DNA of 14,175 nt. Origin: Treponema sp. Lineage in GTDB: Bacteria; Spirochaetota; Spirochaetia; Treponematales; Breznakiellaceae. Below the pieces are notes generated by a model. The model had not been told where the DNA came from and searched no databases. It saw only the letters and a list, made by a program, of their open reading frames with translations. Every line of letters starts with the position of its first letter. Positions within the stretch are counted from its first letter, which is position 1. Shown here in pieces: positions 1 through 7,526 of the stretch. Both the position numbers and the translations under genes were made by a program. The DNA lies in NCBI GenBank assembly GCA_031268125.1, contig JAIRXT010000183.1, positions 1-14,175 on the forward strand, given 5' to 3'.

Positions 1-26
1 ATTTCTTGTAGTAAGGAAGTCGATCT

Positions 27-422
27 ATGAATACAGTTGTTCTTTCTCTTCTTGCCGGCACCTCGGATGGTTCTGCTGCCCCCCAGGGAGGCGCCTTTCT
101 CCAGTTTCTCCCCTTTGTCGCCATTATCGCCATCTTTTATTTCCTCATTATTCGTCCCCAGAATAAAAAACAAAAGGAAACCCAGCGCATGCTCGGCGCC
201 CTGAAAAAGGGGGACAAGGTGGTTACCATCGGCGGTATCCACGGGATCATCCAAAACGTCAGGGAGCATTCGGTGGTCCTTAAAGTGGATGATAACGTGA
301 GGCTGGAGTTCAACCGGAGCGCCATTTCCAGCGTGGAAAGCGTTGCCAAAGAGGACAAGGGCGGAAAGCTTGAAGACAAGCGGGATGAAAAGCCCGATGA
401 CTCCGAGGCCGATGATAAATAA
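27..422 (+). CDS. yajC: YajC, preprotein translocase accessory subunit
   Basis: YajC is the small inner-membrane partner of SecD and SecF in the holotranslocon that helps Sec-dependent export. The 131-residue protein has a short N-terminal stretch, one membrane segment at about residues 27-43 ending in the family signature IIRPQNKKQKE, then a cytoplasmic domain with the typical LKKGDKVVTIGGIHGII motif (about 59-75). A highly charged Asp/Glu/Lys-rich tail (about 105-131) is longer than in E. coli YajC (110 residues). The ATG at 27 is preceded by AAGGAAG at a normal distance. It sits 54 bases upstream of secD on the same strand, the usual yajC-secD-secF order, so co-transcription is likely; the promoter is outside the window. 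Confidence 0.95.
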   Translation: MNTVVLSLLAGTSDGSAAPQGGAFLQFLPFVAIIAIFYFLIIRPQNKKQKETQRMLGALKKGDKVVTIGGIHGIIQNVREHSVVLKVDDNVRLEFNRSAISSVESVAKEDKGGKLEDKRDEKPDDSEADDK

Positions 423-476
423 GCAGGGACGGCCGTATGGCCGCGCCGGACAATCAAAACCGAACAGGAATCTTTC

Positions 477-2207
477 ATGAGCAAACGGTACCGCTTCCTC
501 ATCGTTCTGTTGACCTTTGTGGTTTGTTTCGTATTCCTCTGGCCCAGCATCCGATGGCATTTCATTGTTCCCAAGGAACAGCAGACTCTGGCCCTGGAAT
601 CCCGGGAGCAGATCAAGAATTACTCATCCGGTATGGCCCGGGGGGATCTGCAGGAACTCATTGAACTGGCCCGGACCGGAGGCGCTGTCCCCGAAAAGCT
701 GGGTTTTCTTATCCCCCAGGCAAGGAAGCTGTACCGGGAGGCCAAGCAGAAGGCCCCGGAAAACTGGGACGCCCGGACCGTGCTTTCCGCCTTCACAACC
801 AGGGCGGAGGCGCTTGAGGTCATTGAATCCCACTACGGCGACGCGATTCTTAAGCTTAAGGATCTGCAAAAAAGGGCTATACAGCTTGGTTTGGATCTCT
901 CCGGCGGGCTTTCGATAGTATTGCAGGTGGGCCGTACCCTGGACAGCGATGATTCCCAGGATGCGGTAAACCGGGCCCTGGAAGTTCTGAACAGCCGGAT
1001 CGACCGCTTCGGCCTTACCGAACCGGTGATCCGCCGCCAGGGTTCCGATCAGATCTATGTGGAAATTCCCGGCAGCGCGGACCCGGAACGGATCAACGAC
1101 ATCATCATGGGGAAGGGCAGCCTTGCCTTTCATATCGTCGATCTGGAAGCTGCGGATGCTTTTAGCCGGTATTACGACAGCCACCCTACGACCACCTTTG
1201 ACGATGCCGGTAACCTTTTGGACTCCTCAATTGTACCTGCCGATGTGATGATCCTGGGGGTTTACGCCAAAGATCGTTACGGCCTGGATGAATTCCGGGG
1301 TTATACGGCGGTTAAACAGGAAGTCGGCCTGGACGGGAACCACATCACCAATGCCGTGGTGGAACGGAGCAGTCTGGACGGGAAGCCGGAAGTTACCTTT
1401 TTGCTGGATGCCGAGGGGGGGGATATCTTCTACCGCCTTACTTCCGCCAATGTTGATAAGCCCCTGGCTATTGTTCTGGATCAGCGGGTAAAGTCCCAGG
1501 CCACCATCAGAACGCCCATCCGGGAGGCGGTACGGCTTACCGGGTTCGGCATTGAAGAGGCGAATAACATCGCCCTGACCCTAAGAACCGCCGCCCTGCC
1601 GGTAGAGCTTTCCGTGGCGAACCAGCAGAGCATCGGCGCTGCCCTGGGGAGGGATACCATCAGGCAGGGGCTGTTTGCGCTGGTGGGGGGTCTGACGGCG
1701 GTCATGTTCTTTATGCTGATTTTCTATAAAATTGCCGGGATCAACGCCATTGTGGCCCAGATATTCAATATCTACATCATGCTTTCCGTGCTTTCCGCCT
1801 TTAGTTTTACCCTTACCCTGCCCAGTATTGCGGGTTTCATACTCACCATCGGTATGGCGGTGGACGCCAACGTGATTATCTTTGAGCGGATGAAAGAAGA
1901 ACTGCGGCTGGGGAAGGGCAGAAAAGCCGTAGTAGACATGGGCTTTGACAAGGCCTTCTGGGCGATTATGGACTCCAACATTACTACGTTTATTGCCGCC
2001 CTGTTCCTTTCCCAACTTGGCTCCGGGCCTATTCAGGGTTTCGCTGTAACGTTGGCTATCGGCGTGTTTTCTTCGGTCTTTACGAGTCTCTTTGTTTCCC
2101 GGTTGATCTTTGATTTCGGCACCGATGTATTGGGGAGCAAGAACGTATCGGTTTCCTGGAAGATCGGGCGCCGGGGGCCTGTTCCTGCCGTCGGAGGGGT
2201 AAAGTAA
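477..2207 (+). CDS. secD: SecD, protein-export membrane protein
   Basis: SecD works with SecF to use the proton or sodium motive force to pull secreted proteins out on the periplasmic side. The 576-residue protein has a membrane segment at about 6-23, the family motif LGLDLSGG at 137-144, a periplasmic domain, and a C-terminal RND-type membrane domain of five segments starting near 395, with the ion-path motif GMAVDANVIIFERM at about 459-472. The first periplasmic part is unusual: about 100 helical, charged residues lie between the first membrane segment and LGLDLSGG, where E. coli SecD has a much shorter link. The ATG at 477 has AGGAA just upstream. The stop overlaps the secF start as TAATG. 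A run of eight G at 1415-1422 lies inside the gene. Confidence 0.96.
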   Translation: MSKRYRFLIVLLTFVVCFVFLWPSIRWHFIVPKEQQTLALESREQIKNYSSGMARGDLQELIELARTGGAVPEKLGFLIPQARKLYREAKQKAPENWDARTVLSAFTTRAEALEVIESHYGDAILKLKDLQKRAIQLGLDLSGGLSIVLQVGRTLDSDDSQDAVNRALEVLNSRIDRFGLTEPVIRRQGSDQIYVEIPGSADPERINDIIMGKGSLAFHIVDLEAADAFSRYYDSHPTTTFDDAGNLLDSSIVPADVMILGVYAKDRYGLDEFRGYTAVKQEVGLDGNHITNAVVERSSLDGKPEVTFLLDAEGGDIFYRLTSANVDKPLAIVLDQRVKSQATIRTPIREAVRLTGFGIEEANNIALTLRTAALPVELSVANQQSIGAALGRDTIRQGLFALVGGLTAVMFFMLIFYKIAGINAIVAQIFNIYIMLSVLSAFSFTLTLPSIAGFILTIGMAVDANVIIFERMKEELRLGKGRKAVVDMGFDKAFWAIMDSNITTFIAALFLSQLGSGPIQGFAVTLAIGVFSSVFTSLFVSRLIFDFGTDVLGSKNVSVSWKIGRRGPVPAVGGVK

Positions 2208-3448
2208 TGAAGCGTATTATCTATTTTTCCCGTTTTTTCCTTCCCGCCGCTATCGTGTCCGGTGTTTTGGCTTTGAGCGGTATCGTGGGCTTTATCGTCA
2301 ACGGATTTAATATGGGCGTGGATTTTCAGGCCGGCCTTATCCAGGAAGTCCGCTTTGCCCCCACGGCCTTCAGCCTTGGCTGGGCCGGCAGGGGTTCCGC
2401 TTCCGTATCTTTCGACAGGAGTAAGCTGGACATTGTCGTTTCGGGTATAGGGGTAGAGTCCCGGGCCGTGTCCTTTCCTTTTGCCCAATACGATACGCTG
2501 GGAACCCTTACCCAGGCTATCCGTTCTTCCGATCAACTGGAGGGCATTACCGTAACGGCAAACGCCCCCGCCGATACCCAGTCCCAGTGGCTTATCTTTA
2601 GCGCCCAGGCGAATCCTCTTTTGGGGGAAGTTCCCTTTATCGTCCATTACCTTGCGCCGGGATCTTCCCCTATTTCCATCGGGGACGTGCGGGAATCCCT
2701 TACCAGTCTGGGCAGGGTTGTTTCCGTCCAGCAGCTTGGATCGGAGACGGATCGTCATTTCATGATCCGGCTGGATGAGGGTGAAACCGAAATTGTTCCG
2801 GCCGAGCGGATCGTCAACGCGCTGGAATCCTATTTTGGCAGCGGCGGGGTGGTGATACTCCGTTCCGACTACGTGGGCTCCCGTTTTTCAAAGAACCTTA
2901 CCGACCAGGCGGGGATGCTTGTGGGGCTTACGCTGCTGCTCATCCTGCTCTATTCGTCCATCCGCTTTAAACCCCAGTTTGCTATCGGCGCAGTTCTGGC
3001 CATCGTCCACGACGGGCTTATCATGGTGGCCTTTGTGGTCTGGAGCCGCATGGAGTTCAATACCACTACCATCGCGGCGATTTTGACAATCCTGGGTTAT
3101 TCGATCAATGACACTATCGTTATTTTTGACCGTATTCGGGAAACCCGGCGGATTTACCCCGAGGATCCCTTTGTAACGGTACTGAACCGTTCCCTTACGG
3201 AAACTCTGAGCAGGACCATTATTACCACGGCAACAACCATGCTGGCGGTGATTTTTCTCTTTATCTTCACTACCGGCTCCATGAAGGATTTTGCCCTTGC
3301 CCTTCTGGTGGGGATGTTCAGCGGGGTGTATTCCACGATCTTTATCGCATCGGGCTTTGTGTACCTTTGGGATATCAAGATGAAAAAGCGGGAACAGAAG
3401 AAGCTGGCGAATCCTGTAAGGACCGGAAAGATTCCTGTTAAAGCCTAG
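2207..3448 (+). CDS. secF: SecF, protein-export membrane protein
   Basis: SecF is the second half of the SecDF export motor. At 413 residues it is longer than the usual 300-330. The N-terminal membrane segment (about 10-32) is followed by GVDFQAG (37-43), which matches the family GIDFxGG signature except that the first Gly of the GG pair is Ala. A large periplasmic domain (about 45-235) follows, then the RND membrane domain with YSINDTIVIFDRIRE at about 297-311, the SecF ion-path signature. The extra length is in the periplasmic domain. The start is fixed by the one-base TAATG overlap with secD and by the ribosome binding site GGAGGGG upstream. Translation is probably coupled to secD. Confidence 0.95.
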   Translation: MKRIIYFSRFFLPAAIVSGVLALSGIVGFIVNGFNMGVDFQAGLIQEVRFAPTAFSLGWAGRGSASVSFDRSKLDIVVSGIGVESRAVSFPFAQYDTLGTLTQAIRSSDQLEGITVTANAPADTQSQWLIFSAQANPLLGEVPFIVHYLAPGSSPISIGDVRESLTSLGRVVSVQQLGSETDRHFMIRLDEGETEIVPAERIVNALESYFGSGGVVILRSDYVGSRFSKNLTDQAGMLVGLTLLLILLYSSIRFKPQFAIGAVLAIVHDGLIMVAFVVWSRMEFNTTTIAAILTILGYSINDTIVIFDRIRETRRIYPEDPFVTVLNRSLTETLSRTIITTATTMLAVIFLFIFTTGSMKDFALALLVGMFSGVYSTIFIASGFVYLWDIKMKKREQKKLANPVRTGKIPVKA

Positions 3449-3484
3449 CAATTTGATGCGCTTTACGCTTAAGACGGAGGCCGC

Positions 3485-4339
3485 ATGATCGTAATCCGGG
3501 CCCGGGTGCTGGGTTTTTGCATGGGGGTGCGCCGGGCCGTGGAAATGGCGCTGGAGGCGGGGAAGGATGGGCTGGTTTACAGCATGGGCCCGCTGATCCA
3601 TAACCCCCAGGTTCTCGCTTCCCTTAAAGAGCAGGGGCTTGAGATTCTGGATGAGGGGGCTTTGCCCCCGGATTTGGAAGGGCTTACGGTGATCCTCCGG
3701 GCCCACGGCGTCAGCCCCGCATTGGAAGCGGAATTGATACGCCGCCATGCGGTTCTGGCGGATGCCACCTGTCCGCTGGTTAAAAAAAATCAGTTAAAGG
3801 CCCGTTCCCTTGCGGAGGCGGGTTTTTTTGTTTTTATTGCCGGGGAAAAACACCACGGAGAGGTGGCCGGTCTTCACGGTTACGCCCCCTGCGGCATCGT
3901 GGTTGCGGAAAGCGCGGAAGCGGCCCAGGCCGCCCGCGTATTGGCGCAGGAAAATCCTGCCGCCCGGACGGCCCTTATCGGACAGACTACTATTGACGCC
4001 GGGGAATACGGCCGTATCGGGGAGGCTATCCGCCTTCATTTTCCCGCGCTGGAGGTTGTGGATTCGATCTGTCCCGCCACCAGGGAGTGGCAGGATGCCC
4101 TGCGGGAACTCTGTTCCCGGGTGGACGCCGTAGTTGTTGCCGGGGGCCGCTGTTCTTCCAATACCCGCCGTCTTCTGGATATCGCCCTGTCCTTGGGTAA
4201 GCCTGCCCGGCTTGTGGAATCCGCCGCGGAGATTGACGTTTCCTGGGCTGCCGGGTACCGGACCATCGGTCTGAGCGCCGGGGCTTCCACGCCGGATTCC
4301 GGTATTGCAGAGATTGAAAGCGCCCTGGCCGGTCTCTGA
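3485..4339 (+). CDS. ispH: 4-hydroxy-3-methylbut-2-enyl diphosphate reductase (IspH/LytB)
   Basis: IspH makes IPP and DMAPP from HMBPP in the last step of the MEP pathway, using a [4Fe-4S] cluster. The 284-residue protein shows all the family landmarks: cluster cysteines C12 (GFCMGVRRA), C96 (DATCPLVKK) and C196 (SICPATRE); substrate-binding H39 (GPLIHNPQV), H74 (RAHGVSP) and H124; the proton-relay E126 (HHGEV); T168 (IGQTT); the SSN motif (223-226); and AGASTPDSGI near the end. The C196 region reads SICPATREWQ instead of the common TICNATRERQ. The length is slightly below E. coli (316). The ATG at 3485 follows GGAGG. It starts 36 bases after secF and may belong to the same transcript. The stop codon lies two bases before the left end of a repeat element. 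Confidence 0.96.
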   Translation: MIVIRARVLGFCMGVRRAVEMALEAGKDGLVYSMGPLIHNPQVLASLKEQGLEILDEGALPPDLEGLTVILRAHGVSPALEAELIRRHAVLADATCPLVKKNQLKARSLAEAGFFVFIAGEKHHGEVAGLHGYAPCGIVVAESAEAAQAARVLAQENPAARTALIGQTTIDAGEYGRIGEAIRLHFPALEVVDSICPATREWQDALRELCSRVDAVVVAGGRCSSNTRRLLDIALSLGKPARLVESAAEIDVSWAAGYRTIGLSAGASTPDSGIAEIESALAGL

Positions 4340-4405
4340 TACCCAGCAATTCCAAATTCCAAATCCGAAAAGAGCCGTAAAAAATTTATCAGCTTTCCTG
4401 CCGGC

Positions 4406-4443
4406 TGGAAAGAATCCGGGGCTCCCGCCCCAGATTCTTTCCA
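4406..4443. terminator. Long hairpin inside element A, possible ispH terminator
   Basis: GGAAAGAATCCGGGGC (4407-4422) pairs with GCCCCAGATTCTTTCC (4427-4442) over 16 bases with one mismatch, and T4406/A4443 extends it. The loop is TCCC. It starts about 67 bases after the ispH stop and is followed by ACTTTT, a weak T-tract, so it could end the yajC-secDF-ispH transcript. The same hairpin, with a one-base deletion in one arm, is kept in copy B (13837-13871), so it belongs to the element and any terminator role would be secondary. Confidence 0.5.
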
Positions 4444-4544
4444 CTTTTCGCTTTCGCGAAACTGGACCCCCCGCTGCTTGTTTCGCCGCTCTTTCCGCCA
4501 TTATCCCATCGTGAATTACTTTAAGCCAAGGGGTTTTCAAGGTA

Positions 4545-4612
4545 AAAAATGGTCAAAGGGCTGCCGGTACGGTTTTATACTGCATAACGAGCCTATACCT
4601 TTGACCATTTTT
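4545..4612. repeat. Internal inverted repeat of element A
   Basis: AAAAATGGTCAAAGG (4545-4559) and CCTTTGACCATTTTT (4598-4612) are perfect 15-base inverted repeats separated by 38 bases. In copy B the pair is kept over 13 bases (13956-13968 and 14010-14022). The conservation of both arms suggests a folded RNA or DNA structure, or a protein-binding site, that matters for the element. Confidence 0.7.
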
Positions 4613-4681
4613 AGGTTGAACGGTTATTTTTTTTGAATTTGGAATCGCTGGGGGCCCGATGCGTCCCTGAGTTCCGATTTT

Positions 4682-5551
4682 TCACAACCCTTTAATCTGC
4701 TGTACGTTCAGGCCTGTCGCTTGGGTTATTTGATCTACGGATATGCCCATTTTTTTAAGATTCGTGGCAATTTCCAGGGCCTTTTCTTTTCCACCTTCCC
4801 TTTTGGCATGATTCACCCCGCTTGTCCAGTCAGAAAGGGCCATTTCGCGCAGGCGGATTTCCCTTAGCGCTTCTTTGTCGCTTGCTACCATGGCGGTGCG
4901 CTCCTGCGCTTTTTGTATTGCCGTGTCCATTTTCACTACCTCCTCCACCAACTCCGGCGGACTGTCCTTGTCAAAATACGTCAGCCAGCGGTGCAACGGG
5001 TCATTTTTGATGTCCTTCTCCTGCAGCACCTTAAATTTTACCATATCCACAAAGTGAACTTCCAGCGCGTCCGTAAGCAAAATATTCCGGTCGCTGTCTT
5101 CCCATAAGTGAAATGTCGTGTGAAAGCTCCCGGCAGGCAGAAACTCAAAATTGACGATGTTGATTGAAACGACATTCGGCAGTTCGATGTAGTCCTGCCC
5201 CGCTTCTATGCCTTGTGTGTATTCACGGCTCCAGTAGAAGAGGCTCCGTTTGTCCATATTTCCCAAATTGCGGAGCTGAACCTCAATATTGATTTTTGTC
5301 CCGTCCGCCAAAACCGCCCGGAGGTCTAAAACGCTTGCTTTGTCGCCGATGATTTCGGCGGTAAACGTCCGGTGTTCCAGAATTTCAACTGAAACGATTT
5401 TATCTTTGCCGGTACGCCTTAAAACGGCGTTCAAGAAGCCCAACAATTGGGTTTCATCACCTGGTTCTCCCATGACTTTGAGGAAAAGGAAGTCATTCAG
5501 AGGGTTGAGGCGCAGGGTTAACTTTTCAGGTGCGGGGCTTGGCTGTTCCAT
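4682..5551 (-). CDS. Rpn family PD-(D/E)XK nuclease / putative transposase-like protein
   Basis: The 289-residue protein matches the Rpn (recombination-promoting nuclease) / PDDEXK_2 family, often annotated as a putative transposase. The N-terminal part carries LNDFLFLKVMGE (about 17-28) and the nuclease core: D76 in VLDLRAVLADGT and E90-V-Q92 in INIEVQL, the expected D...ExQ arrangement. YWSREYTQGI (106-115) is also typical. The C-terminal half is helical and charged and ends in a short segment (KKMGISVDQITQATGL) of the kind usual in this family. Relatives act in RecA-independent DNA transfer or in phage defence; its role here is not known. It starts 19 bases after the GH57-like stop without a strong ribosome binding site, so it may be read through from the upstream operon or be a separate insertion. 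Its base composition looks less GC-rich than its neighbours. Confidence 0.85.
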   Translation of the reverse strand: MEQPSPAPEKLTLRLNPLNDFLFLKVMGEPGDETQLLGFLNAVLRRTGKDKIVSVEILEHRTFTAEIIGDKASVLDLRAVLADGTKINIEVQLRNLGNMDKRSLFYWSREYTQGIEAGQDYIELPNVVSINIVNFEFLPAGSFHTTFHLWEDSDRNILLTDALEVHFVDMVKFKVLQEKDIKNDPLHRWLTYFDKDSPPELVEEVVKMDTAIQKAQERTAMVASDKEALREIRLREMALSDWTSGVNHAKREGGKEKALEIATNLKKMGISVDQITQATGLNVQQIKGL

Positions 5552-5570
5552 ACCGCTATACTACTACTTT

Positions 5571-7493
5571 TTAGTGGGTAAATTTAAGGGAAAAGGCCAG
5601 AGTCCAGCTTTCTCCGGGGTCAAGATGGACCCGGTAGAGGGGCGCTATGCAGGTGGACTGATAAGATAACCCCGAAGGGAGGCCCTGACCGGCCGGCAGC
5701 GGACAGTACAGGGGGAAAACCCACCCGTCAAAGGCCTTGTCTGCCCCCAGGGAGATGATGGTTTCGTTCCCCAAGTCCTGAAATTTCAGGACCTCCACCC
5801 CCTTAAGGTCCGCCGGCGTTTTTCCGGTCAGCGGGACGCCGTCGGCAAAGATCCGCTGATACTCCTCCCCGTCCCCGGCAAAGGCAAGGTCTACCACCGG
5901 GATAAAGCGAAAATGCTCCTCCTCCCTGCCCCGGTTGCTCAGCGTATAGGCTACCGTAAGGGTATCTTTCCTAAGCTGGTAGTGCTTTTTCATCCTGATT
6001 GAGCCGAAGGGCTCCTGGTCCGTTTCGGGGAGGGTAAAACTTACCCTGCAGCGGGTCTTGTCCATGTCCAGCACCTGGAAACGCTCCCCGTAACAGCGGC
6101 GGACCCGGCTCCCGAAACCGGCCAGAATCTCTTCCGGCACGAAGGAATCCCCCGGCATTCCGGGAAACGGGGTGTCTTCGTAGTTCAGCAATAGATCCGA
6201 AAAACCGGCCCGGCGTTCCGGGGGCTTCCGGTCCCCGGCCTGCGGATGGGGAACAAAGGTGTCCATGTAGTTCCAGGATCGGGGCAGATAGTCAAGCTCG
6301 AATACGCCGGCCCCCTCGGGCCGGACATAACAGTTGATCTGTTCCCCCTGGAGCAGGTATTCATTTTCGTTATCAAGGTCAAAATCAAAATTCATAAGAC
6401 AGGGGATGAAAGCCCTGGTCTCCCGGGTGATCTTTTCCGCCTCCAGCATGGAACGGTAGGCGGATTTCCGCAGATCCCCGCGGTAAATGCCCCCGGATTC
6501 GGCGGGACAGAAGGCGTCGTAACCCTGGGCCTTCCACAGTTCCTCCAGGGCGGTACGCTTCCGGGGCTTATCCCCCCGGAGCTGGTTGATGAGCAGATGG
6601 GAAAAAACCATCTTTGCGTAAATTCCGTTGGCTTCGGGGAAATCGACCAGGTAACGGCGCTCAACCGAACTGGGGAAATAGGTCTTTTGCAGATCCTGCC
6701 TTCCCTTGATGACGCGGCCCGGGGTGGTAAAGCTGAAAGAAGAAACCGAATCGGCCAGGCCCTGGATAAAGCGGTGCCAGTAGAGTTCCGCCTCTCCGGG
6801 AGACTTCATGGCCCGGCAGGGATTGGGAAAAACCGATACCACGGAGGAACCGGGGTCCGAAATTCCGCGGGCCAGGTTTTCCAGGGCGTCCAGAAAGGGA
6901 GCGGCGGCATCCTCCCGGGGGGTGAAGAACGTGTCCAGGGACAGGGCAATCGGGAATACGACAATCATCTTGCCCTGGTCTTCACTGACGCAGGGGGCGT
7001 ACAGATCCGCCCCGGAGAGTCCCGCCAGACGGAAACTTTCCTCCCCAAGAAAAGTATAGCCCATGCCGCAGCTCGAAAGGGGGGCCACGAAATTCTGTTC
7101 CCAGTTTAGGCCGGGAAGCCAGCAGCCCTGGGGTTTCCTGCCGAAACGCCGGCGCAGGTAGGTGGTAAGCATTTCCACCTGGCCGATCTTGTCCTGCAGG
7201 GGGATAAGGGAAAACTGCGGTTCGTAAAAACCGCCCCCCAGCAGTTCCACCTGCTTACGGGACACAAGGTCGTCGATGGACATGGTACATTCCGGGTATA
7301 CCCGGTCTACCCAGTTAAGCAGGGCCCCCGAATAGTGGAGGGTCCCCGGAATCTGGGGGAATTTATACAAGGCGGATACAAAAGGTTTTAACTTGAGACG
7401 GTAGGCCCATTCAAATTCTTCATCACGGGCTCCATAGGGAACGTGAACATGGGAGCCTAGAATCACCGGTAATTTTTGAGCTGTGTTTTTCAA
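5571..7493 (-). CDS. GH57 / 4-alpha-glucanotransferase-like protein, active site apparently lost
   Basis: The 640-residue protein has the full layout of GH57 4-alpha-glucanotransferases (about 660 residues): N-terminal barrel (SHVHVPYG at 14-21 for region 1, GGFYEPQFSLIP at 87-98), a DUF1925-like part (YDAFCPAESGGIYRGDLR at about 325-342), and a C-terminal DUF1926-like beta domain. The catalytic residues are not there. In region 3 the family WLTERVW, whose Glu is the nucleophile, reads WLPGLNW (125-131), so Glu is Gly128. The region with the acid/base Asp (DDGEKFG) is replaced by VFPNPCRA (221-228). DAYWH has become DAFCP. It is therefore probably a non-catalytic carbohydrate-binding or scaffold protein. 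The start is TTG at 7493, since an in-frame stop lies upstream and no ATG is near. It follows the rnfA homologue by 33 bases. No signal peptide is visible. Confidence 0.8.
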   Translation of the reverse strand: MKNTAQKLPVILGSHVHVPYGARDEEFEWAYRLKLKPFVSALYKFPQIPGTLHYSGALLNWVDRVYPECTMSIDDLVSRKQVELLGGGFYEPQFSLIPLQDKIGQVEMLTTYLRRRFGRKPQGCWLPGLNWEQNFVAPLSSCGMGYTFLGEESFRLAGLSGADLYAPCVSEDQGKMIVVFPIALSLDTFFTPREDAAAPFLDALENLARGISDPGSSVVSVFPNPCRAMKSPGEAELYWHRFIQGLADSVSSFSFTTPGRVIKGRQDLQKTYFPSSVERRYLVDFPEANGIYAKMVFSHLLINQLRGDKPRKRTALEELWKAQGYDAFCPAESGGIYRGDLRKSAYRSMLEAEKITRETRAFIPCLMNFDFDLDNENEYLLQGEQINCYVRPEGAGVFELDYLPRSWNYMDTFVPHPQAGDRKPPERRAGFSDLLLNYEDTPFPGMPGDSFVPEEILAGFGSRVRRCYGERFQVLDMDKTRCRVSFTLPETDQEPFGSIRMKKHYQLRKDTLTVAYTLSNRGREEEHFRFIPVVDLAFAGDGEEYQRIFADGVPLTGKTPADLKGVEVLKFQDLGNETIISLGADKAFDGWVFPLYCPLPAGQGLPSGLSYQSTCIAPLYRVHLDPGESWTLAFSLKFTH

Positions 7494-7526
7494 AATACGC
7501 CTATGCCCTGTAGCTTAACCTACTTT

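Larger units (their letters stand above)
4342..4652. mobile_element. MITE-like element, copy A
   Basis: This is a non-coding element of about 310 bp in the gap between the convergent ispH and rpn genes. It is bounded by terminal inverted repeats: the left end CCCAGCAATTCCAAATTC (4342-4359) matches the reverse complement of the right end (4635-4652) at 17 of 18 positions. Inside are a strong hairpin (4406-4443) and a second inverted repeat (4545-4559 / 4598-4612). A second copy in the same orientation lies at 13774-14059; outside an 18-base length difference most positions are identical by eye. Copy A has extra bases around 4445-4470, including the palindrome TTTCGCGAAA. No transposase is encoded, so it would need one in trans. 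I see no clear target duplication around this single copy. The family is unknown to me. Confidence 0.75.

Noticed and set aside
423..476. Small gene in the yajC-secD gap (ATG at 437)
   Set aside because: The frame runs into secD out of frame, has no motif, and the space is an ordinary operon gap holding the secD ribosome binding site.
3794..4540. Long open frame (248 codons) on the - strand across ispH and the repeat element
   Set aside because: It lies antisense to a clearly conserved ispH and has no recognisable motif; it is a by-product of GC-rich codon use.
6246..7109. 287-codon open frame on the + strand opposite the GH57-like gene
   Set aside because: It is a shadow of the GH57-like gene, whose domain match is clear.
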